NCBI RefSeq assembly: GCF_003254395.2
Contig: NC_037642.1
Coordinates: forward strand, 9,375,736-9,439,735
Reading direction: 5' to 3'
Length of the DNA stretch: 64,000 nt
Source of the DNA: Apis mellifera
Lineage: Eukaryota > Arthropoda > Insecta > Hymenoptera > Apidae
In this document: positions 49,909 to 62,898 of the stretch, in pieces
How the letters are laid out: every line of letters starts with the position of its first letter
Position numbering within the stretch: position 1 is the first letter of the stretch
Made by a program: the position numbers and the translations under genes
The notes under the pieces: model-generated
Seen by the model: only the letters and a program-made list of their open reading frames with translations
Database searches by the model: none
What the model was told of the DNA's origin: nothing

Positions 49909-52900
49909 CAAAATATTTTTATCTATATATATTATCAATAATTAAACTGAATTATATAATTTGTTAATAATTAATAATAATCTTTTTATATATCTGTTTA
50001 GGTGAATCAGGACTAGGAAAATCAACCTTGATCAATTCAATGTTCCTCGCCGATATATATAGTGCCGAATATCCTGGCCCTAGCCTTAGAGTTAAAAAAA
50101 CTGTAGCCGTAGAGACTAGTAAAGTATTGTTAAAAGAGAATGGTGTGAATCTTACTCTGACTGTTGTTGATACACCTGGATTTGGTGATGCAGTCGATAA
50201 CAGCAATTGGTAATTTATATTATTTTTTTTATTAATTACAAATTACAAACATTTTAAAAAAAGTAAAAATAGTATCGAGATAAATTATATGGAATATTTT
50301 AATAAATTTATAATATATTGCGATATTATAAAATATAAAAGTTAATTATCATATAATATGATACATAAAAACTTTGTAAATTAAAGTTTATCTATTCTTG
50401 TTTCAGTTGGGTACCAGTAATCGAATATATTGAATCCAAATATGAGGAGTTCCTGAATGCCGAGTCTCGTGTTGTGAGACGACAGATTCCAGACAGTCGA
50501 GTACACTGTTGTCTCTACTTCGTCGCTCCTTCAGGGCATGGCTTAAAGCCGTTGGATGTAGAGTTCATGCAACGTCTTCACGACAAAGTTAACATTATAC
50601 CTGTCATCGCGAAGGCGGATACCATGACGCCAGATGAATGTGCTCATTTTAAGAAACAGGTTTGTATTATAAATAAATTAATTATAATCAACGTGCAATT
50701 AATTGGTTGCTTCTGTTGATTTATTTATTTTAATATAAATATTTATTGCCGACCCATCATGAATAAAAATTAAATCATACATTTGTATAATATAAATGTA
50801 TTAAATGTATCAATTTTTAAGAGAAAAGAAAATCTTATCTGGACACTTTTAAAATCTATTATTGTTGGTTGTTTAGATTTTGAACGAAATAGCACAACAT
50901 AAGATAAAAATCTACGAATTCCCAGAGGTAGAAGAAGAAGAGGAAAGTAAATTGCATAAAGTTCTTAGAGAAAGAGTACCGTTTGCGGTAGTGGGTGCAA
51001 ATACCGTAGTCGAACATGACGGTAGGAAAGTTCGTGGAAGGAAGTATCCTTGGGGAATCGCAGAAGGTATATAATTTTGAATACTTGAAAATAGTTTTTG
51101 ATATGAATACTTTAAATATTTCGACAAATTTCAAACAAATTCTTTTTTTATTTTGATTGTTTAGTGGAAAATTTGGAGCATTGTGACTTCATAGCATTAC
51201 GAAATATGGTTATTAGAACACACTTACAAGATCTAAAAGATGTTACAAATAACGTACATTATGAAAATTTTCGATGTCGCACGTTAGCAGGTGTTGGAGT
51301 GGATGGGAAACCAACAAAAGTTTCGAATAAGTAAGTGTATTCTTGTGTCCAATGTAATTGTAAAAATTCTATAAGATTATATTTATTTAAAATGTGATTA
51401 TTCAAAAAAAAAAATGTAAAATTTATAAGAATATAGGATAAAAACGAAAAAATATTATAAAATAAGAAATTTTAATATTTAAAAAATCCCATAAAACATA
51501 ATGATTATATATGTAATTTTTTATTTATTTATTTATTCATTTTTTTGCAAATATAAATATTTGTAGCTTTATTAGTTTCTTATTTTATTTTTTTTATTAC
51601 GACAATTTAAAAAGCTTGTGCATGCAAACTATTAAAAAATAAAAATTACATCTAAGACGTATATTTGAATCAGATTATCATATTAACAAATTAAAAATAT
51701 CATAGTTTAGGGTAGAGACAAAAGTGATCCTGAAAATATATTTTTTAATAATATATTTCATACGTAAGTTTTAATGCTAATTTCTTATTGGTTAGTTTGT
51801 GCCCTCCAGGAGTGATGAACAGTTTCATGACAGTATGGTAAGTCTTTTAACAAGACCGGGATCATGTAATATAGTTTTGTGTGCACAAGCCTCTCATCTA
51901 GTTTCCATTTTCTGTGTATTTTAGTTTTATGCGAATTTATTTACTTAAAGGGGGGGTTCACTTTGTCATATATATTAAAAATATAATAAGATTTAAAAAA
52001 ATAATAATATATTTATTCAAGAAAGCTTTAAATAATATTTCTGATATAATTTTATAAGTAATATTTTATATTGATATATAAGATTTTATATATATATATA
52101 GTGAACCCTCTGATTGAATATTTATTTCAAATATGTAGATTGCATTATACTTTCAGTTTAGTAAAAATCCTTATTATTAGTATTATATTTTATTATTATT
52201 ATTATTTTTTTTTTTTTTAGTATCATTGATTATAACATAAATTCGCTTGATTTTATTTTACATTTCATATTAGTTATTTCTAATAAACTCTTTTTCCTTT
52301 TGTCATTCTAGTTTTGTCATCTTCGCTGAATTTATATTTATTATGAAAATATTATTATATCTTAATTTTACAATCCCCCATATACATATGTAGATAGATC
52401 ATCTTCTAAAAATTATAATCTAACTGGTTGGTAAACAATTTTTACAAAATATTTATTTTTATATAAAATTTTATATTATTTTTCATCAATCTTGAATTTT
52501 CATACGTTTTATAGGAATCCACTAGCTCAATTGGAAGAAGAAAAAAGAGAACATGATAATAAAATGAAAAAAATGGAAATTGATATGGAACAAGTATTTG
52601 AAATGAAAGTTAGAGAAAAGAAGCAAAAACTTAAAGATTCAGAAGCAGATGTAAGTATTTTTTGATTAAATATTAAAAAGAAATTATTTTAATTAGAGAA
52701 ATAATTAATTCGCAGTTACAAAGAAGGCACGAACAAATGCGACGTTCTTTGGAGCAACAAGTACGTGAATTAGAAGAAAAGAGACGAGCATTTGAGGCTG
52801 AAAAGTTAGCATGGGAACAACAAACTGGTCACAGTATTGAAGAATTGCGTAGGCGCAGCCTAGAAGCAAATTCAAAAGAGTAAGTATTGTTTAAATGTAA

Positions 52901-55900
52901 TTGCTTTTAATTGTTTATATTTTTGTAACATTTATATTACAAAATATTGTTTTTTATGTTAAATATAAAGAACAAAAACGCTTCTTGCACGGAAAATTAT
53001 TTGATAAATTACAAAGATTAGCTTTATATTTATTGCAATTGAGGAAATGGGCAGTAATGTATTATTAAGCTGTATATATATCAAAACAAATAATTTGCGA
53101 ATATAATATTTCGTTAGAAATATTTTTAAATTGCTTAAATCTTTGCTTTAAAAAAAAAAATTCAATTAAAAATGTGCAATATAAGCATTTATAATGAGTT
53201 TATAATAATTTATTTGACTATTACTATTTGATTATTATATTTTATTTGACTATTACTAATCTTAATTATAATTATCATACTTCTCTTTGATAAATTTATA
53301 ATATTAAAACTTTTTTCCGAAAGTTATATAGAAATATTACTACATTAATAGCTTAATCTAATAGCAGGAAATTACTAATAACTATTAATAAGCATGTATA
53401 ATGTGACTTTTCGCCTGAATTTAATTAAAGTTAATTAAACATGCATTCATTCAATATTAATTTAATATAATTTATAATATATTCCTTAATAATCTTTCGT
53501 TTGAAGATGATTAGTTAACAATCATTTATTATTTTACTTAACTATTATTTTATTATTTAACAATCATTTATTTATAATAAATGATTCAAATAATAATTAT
53601 AAAATTATAAAATATTAAAAATATTAACAATATTGCTTCCTCAAAGCTTACATAATTTTTTATTGAATATTTAAAAAAATGATGATATTTGTATGTATAT
53701 TATCTATTTATTATGCATTACTAGTACTTAAATCGTAAAATTACATTTGAAACGCTTATCTTAAATTACTACTGAATGTCTGATGCATTGTAAAAGAATA
53801 AGTACTTTGGTGTATTTATAAATTTAAGAAAGCTTTTTTACGGATGAATGTTATGTGATGCTTGCGCTTGTTTGTTTGTTGTGTGTATACCATATCGGGG
53901 TGTCCCTTAATTTAGGACGGGATCAGTGTCTTCCGAGGGATCTGGCGGTGGCGGGGGTACGTTGAGGGGTTCCCGAGGGATAGGAAGTCTCCTACGCCGT
54001 CACACCAGTTTCAAATCACCTCAAGACAGCCCTACACAGATACAGCTTGTCATACAACATCCCGAGCATCCTTAGTAGAGCGTAGAATCTGTCTACATTT
54101 ACTTACAAAATGCATCTACGTTGCTGTGTCCAAGGACTAAAATCTTTAGAAATATTAACGTCGATCTCATTTTTTATACATTTGATGCGTGTGTTTATTT
54201 TATTGATGATTTATATCGATATACGATGTGTATACACGTACTGAACACAATTTAATTACTTATACATTAAATGAATATTTGTGTATTTTTTCTGTCTCCA
54301 ATTTTTTTGATTATATCATATTTGTTTTATGATTAAAACAATATGTTAGCATTGAAAACTATACTATTTAAGACTATTGCGAAAAAAATATTAGACATAT
54401 TTCAATTTTGGTATAATTATTTTTATTATTTATATTTTTTTTCTAAAATTTTCAAAAATATTCTAACATTACAATCATATAGTGAATTCATAATATGATG
54501 AAATAACGATCACCATGAATTCAAACTCAAACTGAAATGAAATAATCATTTACAATTGTCACTGTTACATATGAACGCTTATCTAATTATAAAAGAATTG
54601 AAATTGCACCACGCTAAATAAGTTTATAATTAATAATGTTTAATTATAGAAAAATAAGAAAAGAGGAATAGACTTTATGTTGCGAAAAATGCTAAAAAAT
54701 TAGAATAAAAATATAGCAAAAAGAAGATATCCATATCGAAAAATTTTTATAATATTCTTACGTTAGCTCTACAGATACATTTAAAGGCTTATATTTTTGG
54801 CACAAAATTTGATAAAATTTATGCAATTTAAGAGATTTATATTCTTATGGATATCGCTATTTTATTCACAGCAACATGCGTTATATTTACACATAACTTA
54901 TCTTATATGAATTCAAAATAACATCCACACTTTGTAGAGTATTATGGAAAGCTATTGTAAACTCTGAACAAGCTGTCTGATCCTTTTTCTTTTTTTTTCA
55001 TTTTTTTACTTTTTTTCATTAATACATTCGCATGTCTTTACATTCCGTTTGCATAAAAGTTGTAACATTCCTTTCTAGATGTGGTTCTTCAAATCATTTT
55101 AACTCAAACAAGAGACAGCTTGATAAAGGGTAATAGTATACATGACCAATAATAATAATAATTACTCACAAATAATTATTATACATTGTTAATTTCATCA
55201 TTAATTTTTTTTCGCAAATAAACGTAATGCTTTTCTAAGATATTTACTAACCATTTTGGTCGCCCTTATTTTATTTAGCCTTATTGCGAATAAGCAACGT
55301 AAAAGAAATCAATAAGCAACAAAAAAATATTATTTGCTTTTTTTAATGTGGCTTTGAAATATAAAATGTGACAAATATTTTTTTTGTCTAACATATTTCG
55401 ATTATTATGCTTTTTCGCATTTTGTGTTCTTGTGACATATAAATATCTATGAAAAATAATAATTTTATATATAGAGAAATTTTTCATTATATATTAAGTA
55501 TAGAAATAAAAAATATTTTATTTGGGTATAATATATTAAATATATATCACTTTATCAATCTAATCTATCCTTTTTATTTTATAAGTTAATGTATTTTATT
55601 GCAGTTAATGTTTTATTACAGATTAATAATTTGATATAATAACTTAACAACTTGAATATAAAAATTAAATATGAATGTTTAATCTGAAAAATGAAATATT
55701 ATATCATATTATATTATATTATATAGAAGAAATTTGAAATATATTAACACTTAAAATTGAGAATAAAATAACTCGTAGAAAGTATGTGGCTTGATGGTCA
55801 TAGCCCATGAAAGTTCATATTTCTCAAAGCATGATTTTAGCATGATTGAATTATACATATATTATATACATTATAATTAATGGATATATTTCAGTATTTA

Positions 55901-56265
55901 TTTTGAACTGCGAGCTTTGTAATAAAATTGTACTTTACATGATAAAGTACAATTATATTATTTTTCATAAAATGGATATATATTAATGTAATGAATGTTT
56001 GGAGATTAAATAACAATATTATTAATATTATTATTTTTATGAATAGTAGATTATACAGTAATAATTAAATTATAAAATATTAGAAGTTAGAAATATAGTT
56101 TATAAAAATAAATGAAAAATATAAAATCTTAAAATTTATTATAACACTATAAGTTATATTGTCATTTAATAAACTCAAGGATTGCTTATTTCTATTGACA
56201 TTATAATTCTTTTCAGGGCTGTCGATGGTAAGGATAAGAAGAATAAGAAGAAAGGACTCTTTTAA
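48054..56265 (+). CDS. pnut: septin, Septin-7/Peanut group (common coding exons)
   Basis: Eight exons join in frame: 48054-48534, 50002-50209, 50407-50659, 50877-51066, 51165-51330, 52515-52650, 52716-52879 and 56217-56265 (TAA), giving 548 residues to be preceded by one of the upstream first exons. Order: a Pro/Ser/Thr-rich disordered segment, then ELDGYVGFANLPNQVYRKAV. The GTPase domain has P-loop GESGLGKST, switch DTPGFGD and specificity motif AKADT. The septin unique element is KVRGRKYPWG...VENLEHCDFIALRN. A long charged coiled coil follows (EEEKREHDNKMKKMEIDMEQ onward), then a Lys-rich tail ending KKKGLF, the hallmark C-terminus of Septin-7/Peanut. Septins form hetero-oligomeric filaments at the cleavage furrow and cell cortex, and this group occupies an obligatory position in the complex. 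The gene is far larger than its coding need because of introns and multiple starts. Confidence 0.96.
48535..50001 (+). other. septin intron
   Basis: 1.5 kb, AT-rich, with a TA repeat at about 49886-49908. A slightly GC-richer patch at 49,620-49,860 has no consistent coding signal. Confidence 0.6.
51796..51837 (+). CDS. candidate 42-bp cassette exon of the septin gene
   Basis: The segment lies between TTGGTTAG and a perfect donor ATG|GTAAGT inside the intron 51331-52514. Its length is 14 codons and its phase matches both neighbours (2 in, 2 out), so inclusion inserts LCPPGVMNSFMTV plus flanking codons between VSNK and NPLAQ without a shift. That is just where the GTPase domain ends and the coiled coil begins. 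Composition is clearly less AT-rich than the intron around it. A second frame is also open across it, so use is not certain. Confidence 0.42.
52880..53915 (+). other. septin intron before the alternative terminal exon
   Basis: About 1 kb of AT-rich sequence with no coding frame supported. Confidence 0.6.
53916..54075 (+). CDS. alternative C-terminal exon of the septin gene
   Basis: An acceptor (CCCTTAATTTAG) opens a GC-rich 160-bp segment that continues in frame from the donor at 52879 (phase 2) and ends in TAG at 54073-54075. It replaces the Lys-rich KKKGLF tail with 52 residues after the shared Glu: a Gly-rich stretch (SEGSGGGGGTLRGSRG), a basic LLRRHTSFK segment resembling a basophilic kinase site, then QDSPTQIQLVIQHPEHP. 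The island stands out sharply from flanking AT-rich intron, which argues for coding selection. Confidence 0.7.
54076..56216 (+). other. septin intron, or 3' UTR of the alternative terminal exon
   Basis: 2.1 kb of AT-rich DNA. If the 53916 exon is terminal, its first part is 3' UTR. No other frame supported. Confidence 0.6.
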
Positions 56266-59200
56266 ATCAACTTCAGAAAAACAACATGAAGAGAATTTTT
56301 TCTTAAAATAATCGACAGCAATTTTTCTTAAAAAAAATATCATATCAATAATATGATATCTTTAAGAAAAATTGAACAAATTAATAACAAATATTTCATT
56401 TAAAAGAATGTATTGATAATATCTTCTGGCTATTCTATATCTGGCTTTTGGAAATTCTTATTTGATTATTATTATTAGATATTAATGTACATGATTCATC
56501 AAAGATATATTTTATGATTTCTTATACATTAATATAATGTCGTTTTTCTCTCAAAAACATTAAAGATATATAATTCGAGAGATTTGTTAATGAATTAAAA
56601 GACAAAAAAGAATATGTATTGCTTAAATCATACAGTTAATATTTATACTGTGTACATCGCTCTTCGTTTATACAACTTCCTCGTTTTATAAGCATAAAGG
56701 TGTTATGCTTTCAAGAATGAAAATGAAAGTGTTTTTTCTATCATGTTCATCTATGCTTCGCGCTTCCTATTATTAATATTCAACAAAACTATATTTAGCA
56801 TAATTTGACATATAATATTGTACAAAATATAGACATAATCTCAAAAAATGTAATTTTCTTTTACAAGAGTGATCAAAAAAATAGCGAAAGAGAAATATGA
56901 GAAATTTCTTTCGATATATCTTCATTTTTTATCAATCTATTTATGTCTTTAATATTTATATGAACACTTTGAATATCTTTGAACAATTAGTATTAACATT
57001 GTTTTGTGCATTGTTTTTGATATTTATATATTTAATGTATATGGATATTCTGAACTTAATAATTATGTTAATAGAAAAATATAACATAAATGTTATGAAA
57101 TAAAATCTTGATAATTCATGAAGATTCAAATATTGAAAAACTGAAATAACGATGATCGCTCTTGGAAACTATATGTAATATAACATAATTGCATTAACAA
57201 ATTCAATTAATCATGAATTTGATTGGTTGCAGAATCATTTTTAGCAAACTATAAAAATGTTTTTCTAGAAAAAGACATTGTATACTTATCAAATTGAAGC
57301 GTGAGATATATTATCGACCTAATAAGCGAGAGAAGTCTCTGTGTCTAGAGCTAGCAATAAGCTATATCGATGTTTCTATTACATTTGAAAGTGCGTCATA
57401 AACTAAATTGTTAAAGAAGGATTCTTATCCTAAAAAACAAATTGTATAAATAATTGTTTTACATCAATCGTATTCTTCCTTTCAGTATTCGCTAAATGCG
57501 AGTAACAGCGTGCTGCTTTGTAATGAATTAAACACGAAAAAACTTAAACATAAGAAAAGAACAATACAGAGTATCGCTCATTATTTGTCTTTTCATTGAA
57601 CTCGACTTATATCATTCTGCGATGAATGATTAAATGTGATTCTAAATAAAGCAGTGGCCATATATATATACATATAAATATATATTTATGTATAAATATA
57701 AATTTGAGAAATTGTAAGAATAAGTCTAATTCATGTAAATTTAAGTTGTATCAATAACGAGGCAAATCGCGCCACATTGTGCGATTAAGAGTAATTAAGA
57801 ATAAATTATATAAAATAAATCTAAGTGTACTGGATCGTTGAGATTCGAGGTAGTGCTCCAATTTTTGTTTATTATATAAATAGAAAATACAAATAGTCAA
57901 GTTATGAGTTAAATTACATATTAAAATGAATCATAATCGATTAAAAACATATCCGAATTGATATGGAATTTATATGAAAAAAAATCGCGCTGTCTCGAAC
58001 CCGTCCAAGTATACGTTGATATCTATAACAAGAATGGGCAAATCTGCTTAATAATAAGTTCCTTATTTTACGATCTATTATATTTCTTTTCTTGCTATAT
58101 ATATATTTTTTTTATAACCTTGTAAAAGAATATAATAATATACCTTATAAAAGAGTGTTCTCATCAAATTTAAATTAAAAAAAATTCAAATTTGCCCAAT
58201 CTTGGATTTCTATTCTAAGCTAATTGAATTACTGGTGTGCCAAGATGAGGAGAATAAGCATTTTATAATAACACTAGTATATGATTCTTCAGTTTCTACA
58301 AAATAAAATTTGTGCGATTTAATGTGCAAGAAAGAAAAAAAAAGGACTTTGACTCCACGTGTTGAAAAAACTATGTGTTACATTCCTATTTTATATGCAT
58401 TTTTCTAGGTCAAAAGATCAATTTATCAGCTCGATCTTTCTTATTATCGACAATCCATTAAGAAGCTCAAAATAAATCGCTTCAGTCGCACGAATAATTA
58501 TGCTGATAAATCGAAAAATTATTAAAAAATAATAATAATAAACTTAAAGCTAAGATATATTAGAACAATTTTTACTTAAAATTTAAGCAAAAAAAAAAAA
58601 GAAAAATAAAAAAAAATGCTTTTTGAAATATCGATGTGCCCGAGTAAAAAATAAAAAAGATATTCGACAAAAAAACGTTTCGAAATTCGAGCTTTTTCGA
58701 TGTTAAAAACAGTAATAGATACTTTTTAAAAATCGACATTATAATTAAATGATTCACAAATTTTCCATTACTAATATTAGGCTCAATAATATCATCATAA
58801 AAACATTTGAACATTACTCATTATACTATTTTTGTTTAAACATTATTTAAATGTGTTTCTATTTTGAAGCAGAAAATAAATATTTAAACTTTTTTTTTTT
58901 TTTATAAGAATTGTAATAAAAGAATTTCGAAATCTATATTTGAAGTACAAAAATATAACAAAAATTATCTTCGAGAAATATAAAATTTTTATCAATAATT
59001 TGTTATAAATTTTCTTATTTATTTTTCAGAAAAATATAAAAATAAGTGAAATAATATTTAAGTATTTAAATTTTATTTTTCTCTAAAGAACATCTCAAAT
59101 AATTATTATAAAATGTAGAATTTTATATATTTCTAAAAACAAAAGATTTATTTCATTAATTTATATCTTTGATTAATTAACAGAAAGAAATTTGTTCATA

Positions 59201-60118
59201 TATTTCAATGTTGTATAACATGTAACTGTAAGATATCGAAAATCGACGAATTGAAATATATCAATTATTATATGTGTACTTTAATCAGCAATGCTTATAA
59301 TATTTAAATAGTTAATCGTCATAAATCGTGTGAACTATTACCTATGAACACACATATTATACATACACGTGAGTTATAATATAATAATAAAACACCAAAA
59401 AAAAATCTAAGGCAAAAATAGGTAAAAATAAAAACAAACTATATTTTGCCGTACCAGATGAAAACAAAGCTGCCGCCGCTATCTTGTAGAACATGTTGTA
59501 ATAATATTCAGGAAATCACAATTAGTACGTTATTACTATTATACTTTAGGATTATGTATTCAGTAAATTATATACAAAATTATGAAAAATGTTACTCCAT
59601 TTTGAACCCGAGCCTTAAAATATTATATTTTATATAATTATATGCAGATAAAATATGTTCATACTATGCATGTATAATCTTTTAAATTATTTAAAATATT
59701 TATATTTATTGTAAAAAAAGAAACAGATGTTATTATTGTTCTATTAGTCCACATGTTATGAATTATCCATTATACATGCATATACACATACAATAAATAT
59801 AGAAACATAACCAAAGTATAGAGATGTCGCAGATAAGATATAAAAGTTTAACAAAAAATTTAAAATATTTCATTATCCATGACGTAATTATTTTTATCAT
59901 TATTATATTTATTATGCTGAAAATTAATAGATTTAATATGCTCAAATATTTTTGGATAAATTCAATTTTATTTTAAAAAATTTTTTTCTAATTCACTTAC
60001 TTTCTAACTCGCTACTTCAAAGTAACAGAGAAGCAAAAAATTAAAAACCGATTCTTTTTTATTTCTATTTTTTTTTAAGATTGTATTATTTCTTATCATT
60101 ATGATGTCATATTAATTA

Positions 60119-60123
<5 letters not shown>

Positions 60124-60160
<37 letters not shown>
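60124..60160. repeat. TA dinucleotide microsatellite
   Basis: About 18 uninterrupted TA units. Confidence 0.95.
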
Positions 60161-60165
<5 letters not shown>

Positions 60166-60989
60166 ATCATGCAATTTCATATTGTGATATAAATATTAAA
60201 GATAAAATAGATGGATATTACAAAATAGGTAAGTAATTTTTAATTAAATTTAATTTAGTCTGATATAATATTCTAATGTCTCCAATATTATAATGTGAAA
60301 CAAAATATATTAAATTTATAATTAATAAATTATTTATATGAGATCATGAATTCGATGCAATAATAAAACATGTAAGTTTATATTCTTTATATAACAGAAA
60401 TGAAAAAAATGAAAAAAATTTTTATTCCGAAAATTTCAGCAATCATCGTAAACAACATATATTTAGAATGTTTTGCTTAATTTATTCTAGATACTTGTTT
60501 TCATTTACATCATTTCATCATTTACATAATATAGCATAATATACTTCATTCGATTTATACACTTATATAACTTATAATTTAAAATTATCTATATTTCTAA
60601 ATTAAGAAATAAAAAAAGAATAATAATTAAGAAGATATATTTGTTTATAAATATTCCTTCAGTAATGTATATTTTATAATATTTTTACACTAAAAATATA
60701 TATTAAAAATATTTATAAAAAAATATTAAAATAGAAATTATATTATATTTATATTCGTATTCGAATTACATTATATTATATTTCTTTATTATGGAAATTA
60801 TATTTTAAAATCGTTTTTGGTATTATAATTGTACATTTTTCTTTTTATTACGAAGTTTATTGTATTCAAAGATTATAAAAAAAAGATTAAATTCTTTGCA
60901 ATATTTCTTTCAAATTCAAAATTTTAAATTACAAAGTCAATAAGCATTTATATAATATATTCGTAAAAAAAATCGAGTGAATTTATTAT

Positions 60990-61500
60990 CCCCTCCAAGT
61001 GGTAATATGACTAGCTGATCAGGTAGTAATAATTCGGTAAGAATGTTTGGAATTTAGTTCTTAAGAAAACTGATTAGTAAGACAGACCTATAGCTGAGAA
61101 AAAGGGTTAAACGAGTTTTAATAGGAAGTGACTGTAATTTTCACCTGTCGAGTTTCACTTCTAACCTGAATTCAGCATTGAATCTGTTTGTAAGAGTAAC
61201 GTATCTATTCTTGAAACATATATTTTCTTATTTAAAAGTTATAAATTTAAAATTATCAATATTAAAATTTTCGAAAATATTCTTATTATGTTCTCAAGAT
61301 TGCAGAATTAAGTGCTAAGAAAATATTATATAAGATAATATTTAAAAAACGAGTTCTTCAGTGTATAATCAATAACCGGCATCACGTGTATTTTCAAATA
61401 TAAAAAAAATATTTTTTCTGTATATTGTTATGCACATAAAACATTAAAGATTATTGTTTAAGGATTATTTCATAAAAAGATTAATATAGATTACAGAAAA
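60990..61500 (+). promoter_or_regulatory. probable HMGS promoter and 5' UTR, possibly with a UTR intron
   Basis: A less AT-rich patch (60,990-61,200) ends at a donor-like TTT|GTAAGAGT near 61188. An acceptor-like GATTACAG lies near 61496, 41 bp before the ATG. A palindromic E-box, CACGTG in ATCACGTGT, is at 61383-61388. Together these suggest a 5' UTR exon, a short intron and a bHLH site; all three are inferred. Confidence 0.4.
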
Positions 61501-61536
61501 TATAATATATAACAAAATATTTTAAATAAATTAATT

Positions 61537-62898
61537 ATGTGGCCAAAAAATGTTGGTATTAAGGCATTGGAAGTATACTTCCCTGCTCAATATGTTGATC
61601 AAACGGAATTAGAACAGTTTGATGGTGTTTCTGCTGGAAAATATACTATTGGCTTAGGCCAATGTAAAATGGGTTTTTGTAATGATCGTGAAGATATTAA
61701 TTCTTTATGTTTAACAGTTGTACAACGATTAATGGACAGATATGGTATAAAACCTGAAGATATCGGAAGATTAGAAGTTGGAACTGAAACCATAATAGAT
61801 AAAAGCAAATCAGTTAAAACTGTTCTTATGCAATTATTTGAACCATATAATTGTACAGATATAGAAGGAATTGATACAACTAATGCTTGCTATGGAGGTA
61901 CTGCTGCTCTTTTAAATGCCGTATCTTGGGTAGAAAGCAGTGCTTGGGATGGCAGATTAGCTTTAGTTGTTGCTGGTGACAATGCTGTATATTCTAGTGG
62001 AAGTGCTAGACCAACTGGTGGTGCTGGAGCAATAGCAATGGTAATTGGACCAAATGCACCTTTAATAATTGATCGTGGAGTGAGATCATCATGTATGAAA
62101 CATGTATATGATTTTTATAAGCCAAACTTAAAGTCTGACTATCCTATTGTAGATGGACAATTATCAATTCAATGTTATCTTAGTGCATTGGATACTTGTT
62201 ACCAGACTTATCGTAAAAAGGTGATAGATAAATACAATCATGATGTGACTTTAGATAATTTTGATTCATTTTTGTTTCATTCTCCATATTGTAAATTAGT
62301 ACAAAAATCATTAGCTAGATTAGCCTTTATTGATTTTTTGAATACATCTAAAGAGGAAATATCCAAAAAATATCCAGAATTAGAAAAATTTCATGGTATT
62401 AAACTTGAGGAAACTTATCTCAATAAAGATATTGAGAAAGCATTTATAAATTTAAGTAAAAATATTTTTATGCAAAAGACACAACCTTCTTTAATGATAC
62501 CAAGTCAAGTAGGAAATATGTACACTCCATCTGTATACAGTGGATTGGCTTCTTTATTAATTAGTAAATCTGTAAAAGAATTAGCAGGAACCAAAGTGGG
62601 TGTATTTTCATATGGTTCAGGATTTTGTTCCACTATGTACTCAATAACAATAACAAAAGATTATAATGAAAAATCTGATTTAGTGAAAATTACTTCTTCA
62701 CTTTCTTATATTAAACAACAACTTGATGCTCGTCAAAAGATCTCTCCAGCTGATTATACAAAAGTGTTAGAGTTACGTGAACAGAATTGTCACACTGTAC
62801 CATATACTCCTCAAAGTAACATTAAAAATTTATTTCCTGGAACCTATTATCTTGTACAAGTGGATGAGAAATATAGAAGAACTTATAATAGAGTATGA
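61537..62898 (+). CDS. Hmgs: hydroxymethylglutaryl-CoA synthase, intronless coding region
   Basis: One uninterrupted 453-residue frame starting MWPKNVGIKALEVYFPAQYV. The enzyme condenses acetyl-CoA with acetoacetyl-CoA to HMG-CoA, the step before HMG-CoA reductase. Insects do not make sterols, so the pathway feeds juvenile hormone, dolichol, ubiquinone and prenyl groups. Catalytic residues are all present: Glu84 (GTETIIDKSKS), Cys118 (DTTNACYGGTAAL, the acyl-enzyme nucleophile) and His248 (FLFHSPYCKLVQKS). SARPTGGAGA and the late GSGFCSTMYS are also typical. There is no N-terminal targeting extension, so it is the cytosolic type. Length is shorter than the roughly 520 of vertebrate HMGCS1, the difference being a shorter C-terminus. 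No frameshift, stop or poly(A) remnant suggests a dead retrocopy. Confidence 0.97.
   Translation: MWPKNVGIKALEVYFPAQYVDQTELEQFDGVSAGKYTIGLGQCKMGFCNDREDINSLCLTVVQRLMDRYGIKPEDIGRLEVGTETIIDKSKSVKTVLMQLFEPYNCTDIEGIDTTNACYGGTAALLNAVSWVESSAWDGRLALVVAGDNAVYSSGSARPTGGAGAIAMVIGPNAPLIIDRGVRSSCMKHVYDFYKPNLKSDYPIVDGQLSIQCYLSALDTCYQTYRKKVIDKYNHDVTLDNFDSFLFHSPYCKLVQKSLARLAFIDFLNTSKEEISKKYPELEKFHGIKLEETYLNKDIEKAFINLSKNIFMQKTQPSLMIPSQVGNMYTPSVYSGLASLLISKSVKELAGTKVGVFSYGSGFCSTMYSITITKDYNEKSDLVKITSSLSYIKQQLDARQKISPADYTKVLELREQNCHTVPYTPQSNIKNLFPGTYYLVQVDEKYRRTYNRV

Larger units (their letters stand above)
56266..61536. other. septin 3' UTR and long intergenic region upstream of HMGS
   Basis: 5.3 kb without a supported gene. 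Candidate poly(A) signals on the plus strand include AAATAAAAT near 57100 and TAAATAAAG near 57645. A TA repeat spans 60124-60160. A less AT-rich patch at 60,990-61,200 and an E-box at 61383 precede HMGS. No tRNA or other RNA gene recognised. Confidence 0.6.
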
